Origin: Ruminococcus sp.
Lineage (GTDB): Bacteria; Bacillota; Clostridia; Oscillospirales; Ruminococcaceae
Reading direction: 5' to 3'
DNA length: 64,000 nt
Assembly (NCBI GenBank): GCA_017462565.1
Contig: JAFTQW010000063.1
Location: 124,001 to 188,000 of the forward strand
Positions 1 through 10,056 of this stretch are shown here, one piece after another. The notes under the pieces were generated by a model. The model did not search any database and had not been told where the DNA came from. It saw only the letters and a program-made list of their open reading frames with translations. Made by a program: the position numbers and the translations under genes. Numbering within the stretch: the first letter of the stretch is position 1; each line of letters opens with the position of its first letter.

Positions 1-1
1 C

Positions 2-1276
2 GCCCGTATCAACGTTCCGACTATTTTCGTAAGCGGAGGTCCTATGCTTGCAGGACACGTCAAGGGAAAGAAAACAAGTCTTTCTTCCATGTTTGAAGCT
101 GTAGGAGCTTATACTGCCGGTAAAATGTCTGCTGAGGACGTTGAGGATTACGAAAACCACGCCTGTCCGACCTGCGGTTCATGTTCGGGTATGTACACTG
201 CAAACTCAATGAACTGCCTTACCGAAGTTCTCGGCATGGGACTTAAAGGCAACGGAACTATTCCCGCCGTATATTCAGAAAGAATCCAGCTTGCAAAAAT
301 GGCTGGTATGCAGGTTATGGAGCTTTACAGAAAGAATATCCGTCCGCTTGATATCATGACGGAAAAGGCATTCCGGAACGCTCTTACTGCCGATATGGCT
401 CTTGGATGCTCCACAAACAGTATGCTTCATCTTCCGGCTATTGCAAACGAGTGCGGAGTTAATATCAATCTCGATATCGCAAACGATATCAGCGCAAAAA
501 CTCCGAATCTCTGTCATCTTGCTCCTGCTGGTCACACTTATATGGAAGACCTTAACGAAGCCGGAGGCGTTTATGCGGTTCTTAACGAACTTGCCAAAAA
601 AGACCTTCTCAACCTCGACTGTATGACCGTTACAGGCAAGACCGTCGGCGAAAATATTGCAGGCCGTATAAATAAAGATCCCGAAACTATCCGTCCTATT
701 GACAATCCTTACAGTGAAACAGGCGGAATCGCAGTTCTCAAGGGAAATCTTGCTCCGGACAGATGTGTTGTCAAGAGAAGCGCAGTTGCTCCTGAAATGC
801 TCGTTCACAAAGGTCCTGCAAGAGTTTTCGACAGCGAGGAGGACGCTATCAAGGTGATCTATGAGGGCGGTATCAAAGCCGGAGACGTTGTTGTTATCCG
901 TTACGAAGGTCCTGCCGGCGGTCCGGGAATGAGAGAGATGCTCTCACCTACTTCCGCAATTCAGGGCGCAGGTCTTGGTTCGACTGTTGCACTCATAACA
1001 GACGGACGTTTCTCCGGTGCGACAAGAGGTGCGGCAATCGGTCACGTTTCTCCTGAGGCCGTTAACGGCGGTACTATCGCTTACGTTAAGGACGGCGATA
1101 TCATTTCGATTGATATCCCGAACTACAGCATTACTCTTGAAGTTTCCGACGAAGAGCTTGAAGAGCGTAAAAAGACCATGTCTATCAAGAAAAAGGAAAA
1201 CATCACAGGTTATCTCAAGCGTTATGCTTCTATGGTTTCTTCTGCTGATAAGGGAGCTATTATAAATAAAAAATGA
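2..1276 (+). CDS. ilvD: Dihydroxy-acid dehydratase, 5' end outside window
   Basis: This enzyme dehydrates 2,3-dihydroxy-isovalerate and 2,3-dihydroxy-3-methylvalerate to the 2-keto acids in valine and isoleucine synthesis. The reading frame is already open at base 2 and reads [15 protein letters not shown] before the first internal ATG at 44, so the N-terminus (roughly 130 residues in full-length family members) lies outside the window. Visible family motifs are [18 protein letters not shown], which carries iron-sulfur cysteines, [14 protein letters not shown], and the glycine-rich [11 protein letters not shown] followed by [11 protein letters not shown] near the C-terminus. It lies upstream of leuCDB, in keeping with a branched-chain amino acid locus. 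Identity is secure; only the start is missing. Confidence 0.97.
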   Translation, partial: ARINVPTIFVSGGPMLAGHVKGKKTSLSSMFEAVGAYTAGKMSAEDVEDYENHACPTCGSCSGMYTANSMNCLTEVLGMGLKGNGTIPAVYSERIQLAKMAGMQVMELYRKNIRPLDIMTEKAFRNALTADMALGCSTNSMLHLPAIANECGVNINLDIANDISAKTPNLCHLAPAGHTYMEDLNEAGGVYAVLNELAKKDLLNLDCMTVTGKTVGENIAGRINKDPETIRPIDNPYSETGGIAVLKGNLAPDRCVVKRSAVAPEMLVHKGPARVFDSEEDAIKVIYEGGIKAGDVVVIRYEGPAGGPGMREMLSPTSAIQGAGLGSTVALITDGRFSGATRGAAIGHVSPEAVNGGTIAYVKDGDIISIDIPNYSITLEVSDEELEERKKTMSIKKKENITGYLKRYASMVSSADKGAIINKK

Positions 1277-1308
1277 AGCCGTTAGGATAGGTCAATTAAG
1301 GGATTATT

Positions 1309-1692
1309 ATGAATATCACTGAAAAAAAGGTAAAAGAAACAGAAGCCAAAACCTATGCGTATTTATCAAGCATTGTTACTGGATTCCTGATTACAGAGAT
1401 ACTATTGCTGATCTATTATTTGATGGAATACCTTACAGATCACACTAACGAAGAAACTTATGTTGAGGAATTACATCATAATGTTGATCTGAATGGACTT
1501 TTGGTATTCGGTTGTTTGGGAGTAATTTTAATATTAATGTCATTTTTCGTTCTGCGGTTTTGGATACGAAAAGTAAAACGCATTGAAAAAAGACTTCCTG
1601 TGATAATTATTTCAAGCGTTTTAACAATCTCTTTACTTCCCGTCTGGGGTTATCTTTCAATCCTGATCTTGTCAATAATAGATCTGTTATGA
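1309..1692 (+). CDS. Small three-helix membrane protein, unknown function
   Basis: This 127-residue protein is not recognised. It has a charged N-terminus (NITEKKVKETEAK) and three hydrophobic stretches at about residues 18-40, 66-88 and 98-124, so it is probably an integral membrane protein. It starts 32 bases after the ilvD stop with only a weak AAGGG-like ribosome binding site. It is more AT-rich and has more isoleucine and leucine than its neighbours, which suggests an unrelated insertion into the amino acid locus. No conserved catalytic motif is visible. It may be cotranscribed with ilvD by position alone. Confidence 0.6.
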   Translation: MNITEKKVKETEAKTYAYLSSIVTGFLITEILLLIYYLMEYLTDHTNEETYVEELHHNVDLNGLLVFGCLGVILILMSFFVLRFWIRKVKRIEKRLPVIIISSVLTISLLPVWGYLSILILSIIDLL

Positions 1693-1746
1693 TTTAAAAT
1701 AAATACAAGGCGATAATTAAATTTATATTTGAAAGGAATGATAAAC

Positions 1747-3015
1747 ATGGGTATGACAATGACTCAAAAAATTCTTGCGGCTCATGCAGGACTTGATTCG
1801 GTTCAGGCAGGACAGCTTATCCTCGCCAACCTTGATTTAGTCCTCGGCAACGATATCACATCACCCGTTGCTATAAAGGAGTTCGCAAAGCTGAATAAAG
1901 CCAGCGTTTTCGATAAGGATAAGGTGACCATGGTAATGGATCACTTCGCTCCTAACAAGGACATCAAAGCTGCTGAACAGTGCAAAATGTGCCGTGATTT
2001 CTGCGGTGAAAAGGAAGTAACTCACTTCTACGACGTAGGCGAAATGGGAATCGAACACGCTCTTCTCCCCGAAAAAGGACTTGTAACAGCCGGCAACGTT
2101 GTTATCGGAGCAGACTCCCACACCTGCACATACGGCGCTCTCGGAGCTTTCTCCACAGGCGTAGGTTCAACCGATATGGCTTGCGGAATGGCTATCGGCA
2201 AGGCATGGTTCAAGGTTCCGTCCGCAATCAAGTTCAATCTTACGGGAAAGCTTCAGAAATACGTTTCAGGTAAGGACGTTATTCTCCATATCATCGGAAA
2301 AATCGGCGTAGACGGAGCTCTTTACCGCTCCATGGAATTCACAGGCGAGGGGCTTTCTTCTCTCACTATGGCAGACCGTCTCTGCATTGCAAACATGGCT
2401 ATTGAAGCCGGAGCTAAAAACGGTATTTTCGAGGTTGACGATATCACTCTCGAATACATCAAGGAGCACGGCAATGCTGAACCTGCAATTTATAAGGCTG
2501 ACGAGGACGCTGTTTACGATGAAGTTATCGACATCGACCTCTCTTCTATTCAGCCGACAGTTTCTTTCCCGCATCTTCCTGAAAACGCCAAAACCTTCGA
2601 TCAGTTCGGCGATATCAAAATAGATCAGGTAGTTATCGGTTCATGCACCAACGGTAGACTTGAAGATCTTATCGCCGCCGCTGAAATAATGAAGGGCAAA
2701 AAGTGCGCTAAAAACGTTCGGGTTATCGTCATTCCGGCAACACAGCAGATCTATCTTGACGCTATGGAAATGGGACTTCTCAAAATCTTTATTGAAAGCG
2801 GAGCGATCGTTTCAACTCCGACCTGCGGTCCATGTCTCGGAGGATACATGGGAATTCTCGCAGCAGGAGAGCGTGCAGTCGCTACGACAAACCGCAACTT
2901 CGTAGGAAGAATGGGACACGTTGAATCAGAAGTTTACCTTGCAAGTCCGGCTGTTGCTGCTGCAAGCGCAATTACAGGAAAAATTTCAAGTCCATGGGAG
3001 GTAATGAGCAAATGA
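1747..3015 (+). CDS. leuC: 3-isopropylmalate dehydratase large subunit
   Basis: LeuC is the iron-sulfur subunit of isopropylmalate isomerase, which converts 2- to 3-isopropylmalate in leucine synthesis. The protein (422 residues) is of the shorter aconitase-type LeuC class. Cluster ligands are visible as C300 in GSCTNGR and C360 and C363 in TCGPCLGG. The ATG at 1747 is chosen because GAAAGGA at 1731-1737 lies 9 bases upstream; the TTG at 1729 and the ATG at 1738 are worse placed. The stop overlaps the leuD start by four bases, implying translational coupling of the two subunits. Confidence 0.97.
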   Translation: MGMTMTQKILAAHAGLDSVQAGQLILANLDLVLGNDITSPVAIKEFAKLNKASVFDKDKVTMVMDHFAPNKDIKAAEQCKMCRDFCGEKEVTHFYDVGEMGIEHALLPEKGLVTAGNVVIGADSHTCTYGALGAFSTGVGSTDMACGMAIGKAWFKVPSAIKFNLTGKLQKYVSGKDVILHIIGKIGVDGALYRSMEFTGEGLSSLTMADRLCIANMAIEAGAKNGIFEVDDITLEYIKEHGNAEPAIYKADEDAVYDEVIDIDLSSIQPTVSFPHLPENAKTFDQFGDIKIDQVVIGSCTNGRLEDLIAAAEIMKGKKCAKNVRVIVIPATQQIYLDAMEMGLLKIFIESGAIVSTPTCGPCLGGYMGILAAGERAVATTNRNFVGRMGHVESEVYLASPAVAAASAITGKISSPWEVMSK

Positions 3016-3506
3016 AATATACAGGAAATGTTATAAAATACGGCGACAACGTTGATACCGACGTTATTATCCCCGCACGTTACCTTAATACAAGCGACCA
3101 CGCAGAGCTTGCTTCACACTGTATGGAAGACCTCGATAAAACTTTCGTAAGCCGTGTTCAGCCGGGCGATATCATTACTGCCGGACAGAATTTCGGCTGC
3201 GGTTCTTCCCGTGAACACGCTCCTATCGCTATCAAAGCAAGCGGAGTTTCTCTCGTTATCGCAAAGAGCTTCGCAAGAATCTTCTACAGAAACTCTATCA
3301 ATATCGGACTCGCTATCGTAGAGTGCCCCGAAGCCGTTGACGGTATCAGCGAGGGCGATAAGGTCGAAGCCGACATGGATAATGGTATCATCCGCAATCT
3401 TACTACAGGCAAGGAGTACAAAACTGCTCCATTTCCTGAATTCATCCAGAAAATCATCGAAAACGGCGGACTTATCCAGTCTATCGCCGACGGTATCATC
3501 AAGTAA
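3012..3506 (+). CDS. leuD: 3-isopropylmalate dehydratase small subunit
   Basis: LeuD is the swivel-domain subunit that partners LeuC. The 164-residue length matches the short archaeal/clostridial type. Typical motifs are [16 protein letters not shown] near the N-terminus and [14 protein letters not shown] in the substrate-binding loop, followed by [12 protein letters not shown]. The ATG at 3012 overlaps the leuC stop (ATGA), and the GGAGGT inside the leuC end supplies its ribosome binding site. An upstream in-frame ATG at 2994 would place the ribosome binding site inside the gene and is rejected. A structured repeat (3531-3703) separates it from leuB. Confidence 0.97.
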   Translation: MKYTGNVIKYGDNVDTDVIIPARYLNTSDHAELASHCMEDLDKTFVSRVQPGDIITAGQNFGCGSSREHAPIAIKASGVSLVIAKSFARIFYRNSINIGLAIVECPEAVDGISEGDKVEADMDNGIIRNLTTGKEYKTAPFPEFIQKIIENGGLIQSIADGIIK

Positions 3507-3530
3507 TTCTGTTTCTGCTGACGTTTATTC

Positions 3531-3703
3531 AAGGGGGACTCTGTCCCCCTCACCCCCTGCCAAAGGGTGAATCCACCCTTTGGAAACCCATTATTAGTTT
3601 ATTGGAAATACCCACAAGGGGTATTTACAATAAACTATGGCGAATGCCATAGAATGATAACTCTTGGCGGAGAATAAGGGAAATAAAATCCTCTTTAATA
3701 AAC
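3531..3703 (+). repeat. Multi-hairpin intergenic repeat, copy R1
   Basis: First + oriented copy of the repeat family described in the findings. In order it has a GGGGGAC/GTCCCCC hairpin, CCAAAGGGTG/CACCCTTTGG, a longer stem built on TTTATTG and CAATAAA around TACCCACAAGGGGTA, then CTATGGC-GAAT-GCCATAG, and a purine-rich tail ending AATAAAATCCTCTTT. It lies between leuD and leuB, genes that would otherwise be adjacent in one operon. Confidence 0.85.
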
Positions 3704-3747
3704 GCAGCCGAGCAGAATAATCAATAATACAAAGGAGATATTCTATA

Positions 3748-4821
3748 ATGGAATTTAATATAGCTTTGCTCAGAGGCGACGGTATCGGTCCTGAGATCGT
3801 AGACAGCGCCGTTGCAGTTCTTGAAAAGACCGCTGAAAAATTCGGTCATAAATTCAATTTTACACCCTATCTCATTGGAGGATGCGCTATCGACGCAACA
3901 GGTAAGCCGCTTCCGCAGGAAACCGTTGAAGGCTGTCTTGCCAGCGACAGCGTTCTTCTTGGAGCTGTAGGCGGCCCTAAGTGGGACGACCAGCCCGGCA
4001 ATAATCGTCCTGAAAAGGCTCTTCTCGGAATCCGTTCCGCACTTGAGCTTTTCACAAATCTTCGTCCGGCAACTCTTTATCCTGCGCTCAGAGCCGCTTC
4101 TCCGCTGAAAGATGAAATAGTCGGCGACGGCTTTGATATCATGATCGTCCGTGAGCTTACAGGCGGAATCTACTTCGGCGACAGAGGCTACAGACAGGGC
4201 AAATACGGCGAAGAAGCCTACGACACCGAGGCTTACAGCGTTATAGAGATCGAGCGTATCGGAAGAGTCGCTTTTGAAACTGCTATGAAGCGCAATAAGC
4301 GTGTTACAAGCATTGATAAGGCTAACGTTCTTGAATCCTCACGTCTCTGGAGAAAGACCATGCATAAGCTCGCCGAAGAATATCCGGAAGTTGAATACAG
4401 CGATATGTTCGTTGACAATGCCGCTATGCAGCTTGTAAGAAATCCTAAGCAGTTCGACGTTATCGTAACTTCAAATATGTTCGGAGATATCCTTTCCGAC
4501 GAGGCTTCTCAGATAACAGGTTCTATCGGAATGCTCGCTTCGGCTTCTCTCGGAGCAACAACAAGAGGTATGTACGAGCCTATTCACGGCAGCGCTCCTG
4601 ATATTGCCGGTCAGAACAAGGCTAATCCTATCGCTACTATTCTTTCAGCAGCAATGATGCTCCGCTATTCTTTCGGTCTTTCCGAGGAAGCAGACTGCAT
4701 TGAAAAAGCTGTTGACAAGGTTCTTAACGACGGCTGGAGAACTGCCGATCTTATGGGCAGCGCAGAGGGAACTCCTCTTACCTGCACCGAAATGACTGAA
4801 AAGGTATTAGAGGCGTTATAA
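3748..4821 (+). CDS. leuB: 3-isopropylmalate dehydrogenase
   Basis: LeuB oxidatively decarboxylates 3-isopropylmalate to 2-ketoisocaproate using NAD+ and a divalent metal. The 357-residue protein starts with the expected [12 protein letters not shown] motif. It also has [11 protein letters not shown], the catalytic region [10 protein letters not shown], the metal-binding [15 protein letters not shown], and [18 protein letters not shown] for NAD binding. The ATG is preceded by AAAGGAG 11 bases upstream. With leuCD upstream it completes the leucine branch apart from leuA, which is not in the window. Confidence 0.97.
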   Translation: MEFNIALLRGDGIGPEIVDSAVAVLEKTAEKFGHKFNFTPYLIGGCAIDATGKPLPQETVEGCLASDSVLLGAVGGPKWDDQPGNNRPEKALLGIRSALELFTNLRPATLYPALRAASPLKDEIVGDGFDIMIVRELTGGIYFGDRGYRQGKYGEEAYDTEAYSVIEIERIGRVAFETAMKRNKRVTSIDKANVLESSRLWRKTMHKLAEEYPEVEYSDMFVDNAAMQLVRNPKQFDVIVTSNMFGDILSDEASQITGSIGMLASASLGATTRGMYEPIHGSAPDIAGQNKANPIATILSAAMMLRYSFGLSEEADCIEKAVDKVLNDGWRTADLMGSAEGTPLTCTEMTEKVLEAL

Positions 4822-4824
4822 TAA

Positions 4825-6003
4825 ATGGATAAAAAATCACTGGAACGTAAAACATTTTCAATTGCAATTTTCATTAACGTTCTTCAGGATAAGACAATAA
4901 ACGATCTGTGCTGTCTTTTGTCGGATAAAGACGAAGCTTTTCTCAACTCCTATGGCTGGTTTATTTCAAGGCTTTATTCAGAAAATGTAAATCTCAGCGA
5001 ATATATCCTTAAAAAAGTTCTTGAAGATGAAAATTTTTATATTGCAGGAAAGGCTGCCGGAAAAGAATTTGATCCGCTTATTGAAGAAACCGTTGAAAAC
5101 GAACTGAAAATTTTTCAGGAACTTTCACAGGTTACCTCAGCTGAAATCAAGGCTGAAATCGGCTACGACGGCTTTCTTCCGGAATGGAGAACCTCTGACA
5201 TTGATTTTGTAAAAGAATACAAAAGCCGCATTGAAAATATCGGACGCTACGGTTATGGCAAGTTTGCTCAGAACAGAATGTTTATTCTCAGAAAAGGAGC
5301 GATAGTTCCTGTTAAGCATCCCGATCCGCAGCGGCTTTCCTCGCTTTTCGGCTACGAAAGAGAACGAAAGGCTGTTATCGACAACACCCTCGCTCTTCTT
5401 AGCGGAAAACCGGCGCAGAACGTTCTTCTTTACGGCGATGCAGGAACGGGAAAATCTTCAACGGTCAAAGCTGTTGTAAACGAATTTGCCGATAAAGGAC
5501 TCCGTCTTATCGAAATAACAAAGGAACAGCTTCGTGATATTCCCGATATTATCGAAAGCATAAGCGCCAATCCGCTGAAATTCATCATCTTTATCGACGA
5601 TCTTTCTTTCGTTTCGGGAGAGGATTGCTTCGGAGCGCTTAAAGCTACTCTCGAAGGCTCTGTTTCGGCAAGAACAGGCAATACTGCGATTTATGCCACA
5701 AGCAACCGCCGTCACCTTGTTAAAGAAAGCTTCTCCGACAGAGACGGCGACGACGTTCACCGCAACGATTCTATGCAGGAAACGCTTTCGCTTTCGGCAC
5801 GTTTCGGTTTAAGAGTTAATTTCAGCAAGCCTGATAAAAAATCATATGTACAGATAGCTCATGAGCTTGCGGCTCAGCACGGAATTGATATTGATTCCGA
5901 AACTCTCGCTCTTAAAGCGGAACAGTTCGCTATGCAGGGAAGCGGCAGATCGCCGAGAACTGCAAGACAGTTTGTAAATCAACTAATTAATGAACAAAAA
6001 TAA
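4825..6003 (+). CDS. AAA+ ATPase, DUF815-like
   Basis: This 392-residue protein has an N-terminal region of about 170 residues without recognised motifs, then an AAA+ core. The core has Walker A YGDAGTGKSS near residue 204, Walker B FIIFIDDLSF near 255, and a sensor-1-like ATSNRRHL. It matches the DUF815 family of predicted ATPases, whose cellular role is unknown. A C-terminal helical lid ends in SPRTARQFVNQLI. It starts 3 bases after leuB, so the two are very probably cotranscribed, but nothing in the sequence ties it to leucine synthesis. The family call is from recognised motifs; function is not assigned. Confidence 0.85.
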   Translation: MDKKSLERKTFSIAIFINVLQDKTINDLCCLLSDKDEAFLNSYGWFISRLYSENVNLSEYILKKVLEDENFYIAGKAAGKEFDPLIEETVENELKIFQELSQVTSAEIKAEIGYDGFLPEWRTSDIDFVKEYKSRIENIGRYGYGKFAQNRMFILRKGAIVPVKHPDPQRLSSLFGYERERKAVIDNTLALLSGKPAQNVLLYGDAGTGKSSTVKAVVNEFADKGLRLIEITKEQLRDIPDIIESISANPLKFIIFIDDLSFVSGEDCFGALKATLEGSVSARTGNTAIYATSNRRHLVKESFSDRDGDDVHRNDSMQETLSLSARFGLRVNFSKPDKKSYVQIAHELAAQHGIDIDSETLALKAEQFAMQGSGRSPRTARQFVNQLINEQK

Positions 6004-6019
6004 AAAGAAGGTAATTAAA

Positions 6020-7222
6020 ATGCTGACTCTTGATAAAATCTACAGCGCAAAATATATACTTAAACAGGTTATAAGAGAAACCGACGTTATCCGTGCGCCA
6101 AAAATAAATCCTGATTCCGATATTTACCTTAAAACCGAGAATCTTCAGATAACCGGCTCTTTCAAGGTCAGAGGAGCTTATTACCGTATGTCTCAGCTTT
6201 CGGATGAGGAAAAAGCTAAGGGAGTTATCGCCTGCTCTGCCGGAAATCACGCTCAGGGCGTGGCTCTTGCGGCTGCTAAAAACGGTATCAAGTCGATCAT
6301 CTGTCTGCCGGACGGAGCGCCTATTTCCAAGGTTGAAGCAACAAAAAGCTACGGCGCAGAGGTTTGCCTTGTCAAGGGAGTTTACGATGACGCTTATGCC
6401 GAAGCTCTCCGCCAGCGTGACGAATACGGCTACACTTTCATTCATCCCTTTGACGACGAAAACGTTATCGCCGGACAGGGTACGATAGGTCTTGAGCTTC
6501 TTGAACAGCTCCCCGATATCGAAGCTGTTATTGTTCCGGTCGGAGGCGGCGGACTTATTTCCGGAGTCGCTTTTGCGATAAAGAGTCTTAATCCGTCAAT
6601 AAAGGTTTACGGAGTTCAAGCTGCCGGCGCTCCAAGTATGGTCAACTCTATCAAGAACGGCAAAATTGAATGTCTGGACAACGTTTCAACCATTGCCGAC
6701 GGTATAGCCGTTAAGGAACCGGGGGAAAATACTTTCAGGCTTATTTCCGAATACGTTGACGATATCGTTACTGTCACCGACGACGAGATCTCAGCCGCTA
6801 TCCTTGCTCTTATGGAGCAGCAGAAACTTGTTACAGAGGGTGCTGGAGCTGTTTCCGTTGCAGCGGCAATGTTCAACAAAGTCCCTATAAAGGGAAAAAA
6901 GACGGTTTGTCTGCTTTCGGGAGGAAATATCGACGTTACTATCCTTTCAAGAGTTATCAAGCGTGGTCTGCTCATGTCCGGACGTTCCTACTCTATGATA
7001 ATAGAGCTTATCGACAAACCCGGTCAGCTTCTTGATGTTTCAAGAATCATCGCTGATCTTGGCGGAAACGTTACGTCTGTTCACCATGAACGTGCAAACG
7101 AAGGTTCGGCTGTCAACGGCTGCTACCTCAGACTGGTGCTTGAAACGAGAAATTACGAGCATATCGAACAGATAAAGAAAGCTCTTGCGGACAAAGGATT
7201 CAAGGTGCTCAATAACAATTAA
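6020..7222 (+). CDS. ilvA: Threonine ammonia-lyase
   Basis: This PLP enzyme deaminates threonine to 2-ketobutyrate, the first step toward isoleucine, through an unstable 2-aminocrotonate intermediate. The PLP lysine is K49 in GSFKVRGA; the phosphate-binding glycine loop is VPVGGGGLISG and the C-terminal catalytic-fold motif is LLSGGNID. A single ACT-like regulatory domain (about residues 325-400, beginning MIIELIDKPGQLLDV) follows. That makes it the roughly 400-residue class rather than the 500-residue two-ACT E. coli IlvA. The ATG at 6020 is chosen because AGAAGG lies 8 bases upstream; the ATG at 5990 would overlap the preceding gene. ridA follows. Confidence 0.95.
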   Translation: MLTLDKIYSAKYILKQVIRETDVIRAPKINPDSDIYLKTENLQITGSFKVRGAYYRMSQLSDEEKAKGVIACSAGNHAQGVALAAAKNGIKSIICLPDGAPISKVEATKSYGAEVCLVKGVYDDAYAEALRQRDEYGYTFIHPFDDENVIAGQGTIGLELLEQLPDIEAVIVPVGGGGLISGVAFAIKSLNPSIKVYGVQAAGAPSMVNSIKNGKIECLDNVSTIADGIAVKEPGENTFRLISEYVDDIVTVTDDEISAAILALMEQQKLVTEGAGAVSVAAAMFNKVPIKGKKTVCLLSGGNIDVTILSRVIKRGLLMSGRSYSMIIELIDKPGQLLDVSRIIADLGGNVTSVHHERANEGSAVNGCYLRLVLETRNYEHIEQIKKALADKGFKVLNNN

Positions 7223-7302
7223 ACAAAATCAATCGTGCTGCGCAGGGATACAAAGAGTCAACGTCCGCTTGCCTTTGCTGCGCTCGGCAAGGCGCTGCTC
7301 TT

Positions 7303-7395
7303 CAGGGAGGCTCTGCCTCTCTCATACACCCTCCGCTTAAGGGCGAATCCGCCCTTAAGAATTCCATTATTAAAGAATTTATTTTAAAATATTTT
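7303..7395 (+). repeat. Multi-hairpin intergenic repeat, copy R2 (degenerate)
   Basis: A shortened copy between ilvA and ridA. The first hairpin reads AGGGAGGC-TCT-GCCTCTCT and the second CTTAAGGGCG-AATC-CGCCCTTAAG. Both keep the pairing of other copies with different bases. The third stem is decayed into an AT-rich run and the fourth is missing. Confidence 0.65.
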
Positions 7396-7418
7396 TATTA
7401 TTTCTGGAGGAAAATATC

Positions 7419-7796
7419 ATGATAAAAATTCATACAGACAAAGCTCCGGCAGCAGTCGGACCGTATTCACAGGCAATGGTCTCTAACGGAATGGTTTACA
7501 CAAGCGGTCAGATCGCTATAAATCCAATGACCAACACTATCGAAGCCGCTACCATTCAGGAGCAGACCGAACAGGTTATGCGCAATCTCGGCGAGGTTTT
7601 AAGAACAGCAGGTTCTTCTTTTGAAAAAGCAGTCAAAACTACCTGCTTCCTTGCAGATATGAACGATTTCGCCGCTTTTAACGAGATCTACGGAAAATAT
7701 TTCACTTCACTTCCGGCAAGAAGCTGCGTTGCCGTTAAAACGCTTCCAAAGAACGTTCTTGTCGAGGTTGAGGTTATCGCCGAAAGCACTCTTTAA
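7419..7796 (+). CDS. ridA: RidA family enamine/imine deaminase
   Basis: RidA hydrolyses reactive enamine/imine intermediates such as the 2-aminocrotonate released by IlvA, which otherwise inactivates PLP enzymes. The 125-residue length is standard. Family signatures are DKAPAAVGPYSQA at the N-terminus, YTSGQIAI, and the C-terminal RSCVAVKTLPKNVLVEVEVIA, which holds the conserved substrate-binding arginine (SLPARSCV). GGAGG lies upstream of the ATG. Its position directly downstream of ilvA fits this role. RidA proteins form trimers in the cytoplasm. Confidence 0.95.
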   Translation: MIKIHTDKAPAAVGPYSQAMVSNGMVYTSGQIAINPMTNTIEAATIQEQTEQVMRNLGEVLRTAGSSFEKAVKTTCFLADMNDFAAFNEIYGKYFTSLPARSCVAVKTLPKNVLVEVEVIAESTL

Positions 7797-7845
7797 AATA
7801 CCGCAATACTGATATTCCTTGTCAGCTTGCCAATCATGTCAACTT

Positions 7846-8010
7846 AAGCGGGGACTCTGTCCCCGTACCCCTGCCAAAGGGTTATTCAACCCTTTGGAAA
7901 CCCAGTATTAATTATTTCAAATACCGATGGTATTTGAAATAATTATGGCTATCGCCAATGATAGAATATTCTTTACAGGTGTTCGAGAAACAAAATCCCT
8001 CAAAATGACA
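7846..8010 (+). repeat. Multi-hairpin intergenic repeat, copy R3
   Basis: A full copy between ridA and nadA. Stems: CGGGGAC/GTCCCCG, CCAAAGGGTT/AACCCTTTGG, and a long stem AATTATTTCAAATACC/GGTATTTGAAATAATT. These are followed by a short GGC/GCC hairpin and the tail AACAAAATCCCTC. The first stem has C:G at a position that is A:T in R1. Confidence 0.85.
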
Positions 8011-8062
8011 TTATTGCCAAAACTACCGATAAAGAATCAGTATCAAATAAAGGAGTTTTTAT

Positions 8063-8992
8063 ATGACAGTAAGGGAATTGCAGGACGCTGTCCTGAAACT
8101 GAAAAAAGAAACAAATACAGCCATTCTCGCCCACAGCTATCAGGCAAGGGAAATCGTTGAGATCGCCGATTTTACCGGAGACAGCTATAAACTCAGCGTT
8201 GACGCTAAAAACATCGATGCGGACAATATTCTTTTCTGCGGGGTTCATTTCATGGCTGAAACGGCAAAAATGCTCTCGCCGCAGAAACGGGTATTTCTCG
8301 CAAACGCTCAGGCAGGATGTCCCATGGCGGAGCAGATGGACGCTGAAATGATATCCGCTATAAAAAATCAGGAGCCTGACCGCACTGTTGTCGCTTATAT
8401 CAACACTACGGCTTCGCTTAAAACGGTCTGCGACGTCTGCGTTACATCCTCCAGCGCACTGAAAATAGTCAGAGCTATTGATAACGACAAGATTCTCTTT
8501 ATTCCGGACTGCAACCTCGGCGATTACGTTAAAAGAAACTGCCCCGAAAAGGATATAAAGCTGCTTCAGGGCGGATGTCCCACTCATGCGGCAGTAACGG
8601 TCAGGGATGTTGAAAGAGTAAAGTCCGAACATCCGAACGCTCTGTTTCTCGTTCATCCTGAATGCCAGCCTGCCGTGACCATGCTTGCCGATTACGTCGG
8701 TTCAACCTCCGGCATAATGGACTTTGCAAAAAAATCCGACGCAACGGAGTTTATTATCGGAACGGAAACCTCTATCGCAGAACACCTTCAATACGAATGT
8801 CCGGATAAGAAATTCATCCCCGTTACAAAAGATATCGTCTGCCGCAATATGAAGATAACAACTCTGCCCGATGTTTACAGCTCTCTTCTCGGAATAGGCG
8901 GAAAAGGCAGCGCTTTTGAAATTTTAATGGACGATGAACTTATCGCTCAGGCAAGAAAATGCATTGACGAAATGATAAGACTGGGCGGCTGA
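8063..8992 (+). CDS. nadA: Quinolinate synthase A
   Basis: NadA condenses iminoaspartate with dihydroxyacetone phosphate to quinolinate, the precursor of NAD, and carries a [4Fe-4S] cluster. The 309-residue protein shows ILAHSYQ, FCGVHFMAETAKML with the first cluster cysteine, CVTSSSALKIV with the second, IGTETSIAEHL and a C-terminal ECPDKKFIPV cysteine. These are the expected three ligands. No nadB or nadC is adjacent; instead hydE begins 2 bases after its stop, so the two are translationally linked. AAAGGAG lies upstream of the ATG. Confidence 0.96.
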   Translation: MTVRELQDAVLKLKKETNTAILAHSYQAREIVEIADFTGDSYKLSVDAKNIDADNILFCGVHFMAETAKMLSPQKRVFLANAQAGCPMAEQMDAEMISAIKNQEPDRTVVAYINTTASLKTVCDVCVTSSSALKIVRAIDNDKILFIPDCNLGDYVKRNCPEKDIKLLQGGCPTHAAVTVRDVERVKSEHPNALFLVHPECQPAVTMLADYVGSTSGIMDFAKKSDATEFIIGTETSIAEHLQYECPDKKFIPVTKDIVCRNMKITTLPDVYSSLLGIGGKGSAFEILMDDELIAQARKCIDEMIRLGG

Positions 8993-8994
8993 AT

Positions 8995-10056
8995 ATGACC
9001 GGACTTGTTGAAAAACTGTATCAGAACGGCGATTTATCTGACGAAGAACTTCTTTCGCTTATAAATTCAAATGACGAACAGACCTCGGAACTGCTGAAAA
9101 AGTATGCTGACGAAGTAAGACAGCGTGTTTACGGAAAAAAGGTTTTTTTGAGAGGTCTTATTGAAATATCGAGCTATTGCAGAAACGACTGCCTTTACTG
9201 CGGAATCAGACGCAGCAATAAAAATGCTCAGCGTTACCGTCTTAGCAGTGAGGAGATAATGAGCTGCTGCGAAAACGGTTACGAATTGGGATTCCGCACC
9301 TTTGTGCTTCAGGGCGGAGAGGACGCTTTTTTCAGCGACGAAGTCCTTGTTCCCATAATAAGAGCTATCCGTGAAAAATACTTCGACTGCGCTATTACGC
9401 TTTCGCTCGGAGAACGCTCTTATGAAAGCTATAAACGGCTAAGGGACGCCGGAGCGGACCGCTATCTTCTCCGCCACGAAGCGGCTTCGGAGGAGCTTTA
9501 CGCAAAGCTTCATCCGGAGAAAATGAGCCTTGAAAACCGCATGAACTGTCTGTTTACCCTCCGTGAGCTTGGCTATCAGGTTGGTGCGGGATTCATGGTG
9601 GGTGCTCCGTATCAGACAGCTTGGCATCTTGTTAAAGATCTGCGTTTTTTGCAGAAGCTCCAGCCGCAGATGATCGGCATCGGACCTTTCGTGCCGCATC
9701 ACGATACTCCGTTTGCAGATCATAACGGCGGAACGCTTGAGCTTACGCTGAAGCTGCTTGGCATTATCAGACTTATGTTCCCGAAGGTTCTGCTTCCGGC
9801 TACGACCGCTCTTGGAACTATTTCACCTGTCGGCAGAGAGCTTGGTCTGCATACAGGCTGCAATGTTGTAATGCCGAATCTTTCCCCTGTTAAAGTAAGA
9901 AAAAAATACGATCTTTACGATAATAAAATATGTATCGGAGAAGAAGCGGCTGAATGCCGCGGCTGCCTTGAAAAAAGAATCAACTCCGCCGGCTATATCG
10001 TTTCCGGCGAGCGTGGCGACCATTCCGATTTTACCGCTTCACAAGGAGAAAAATAA
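8995..10056 (+). CDS. hydE: [FeFe] hydrogenase maturase HydE (radical SAM)
   Basis: HydE is a radical SAM enzyme that works with HydG and HydF to build the 2Fe subcluster of [FeFe] hydrogenase. The radical SAM cluster motif is CRNDCLYC, with cysteines 62, 66 and 69. It is followed by GIRRSNKNAQRYRL, LQGGED, LSLGERSYESYKRLRDAGADRYLLRHE and ATTALGTISPVGRE, all typical of HydE. The length of 353 is normal. The stop and the next start share one base (TAATG), giving coupling to the downstream U32-like gene. hydF and hydG are not in the window. Confusion with BioB or PylB is possible for this superfamily but less likely given the RHE and GERSYE motifs. Confidence 0.9.
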   Translation: MTGLVEKLYQNGDLSDEELLSLINSNDEQTSELLKKYADEVRQRVYGKKVFLRGLIEISSYCRNDCLYCGIRRSNKNAQRYRLSSEEIMSCCENGYELGFRTFVLQGGEDAFFSDEVLVPIIRAIREKYFDCAITLSLGERSYESYKRLRDAGADRYLLRHEAASEELYAKLHPEKMSLENRMNCLFTLRELGYQVGAGFMVGAPYQTAWHLVKDLRFLQKLQPQMIGIGPFVPHHDTPFADHNGGTLELTLKLLGIIRLMFPKVLLPATTALGTISPVGRELGLHTGCNVVMPNLSPVKVRKKYDLYDNKICIGEEAAECRGCLEKRINSAGYIVSGERGDHSDFTASQGEK

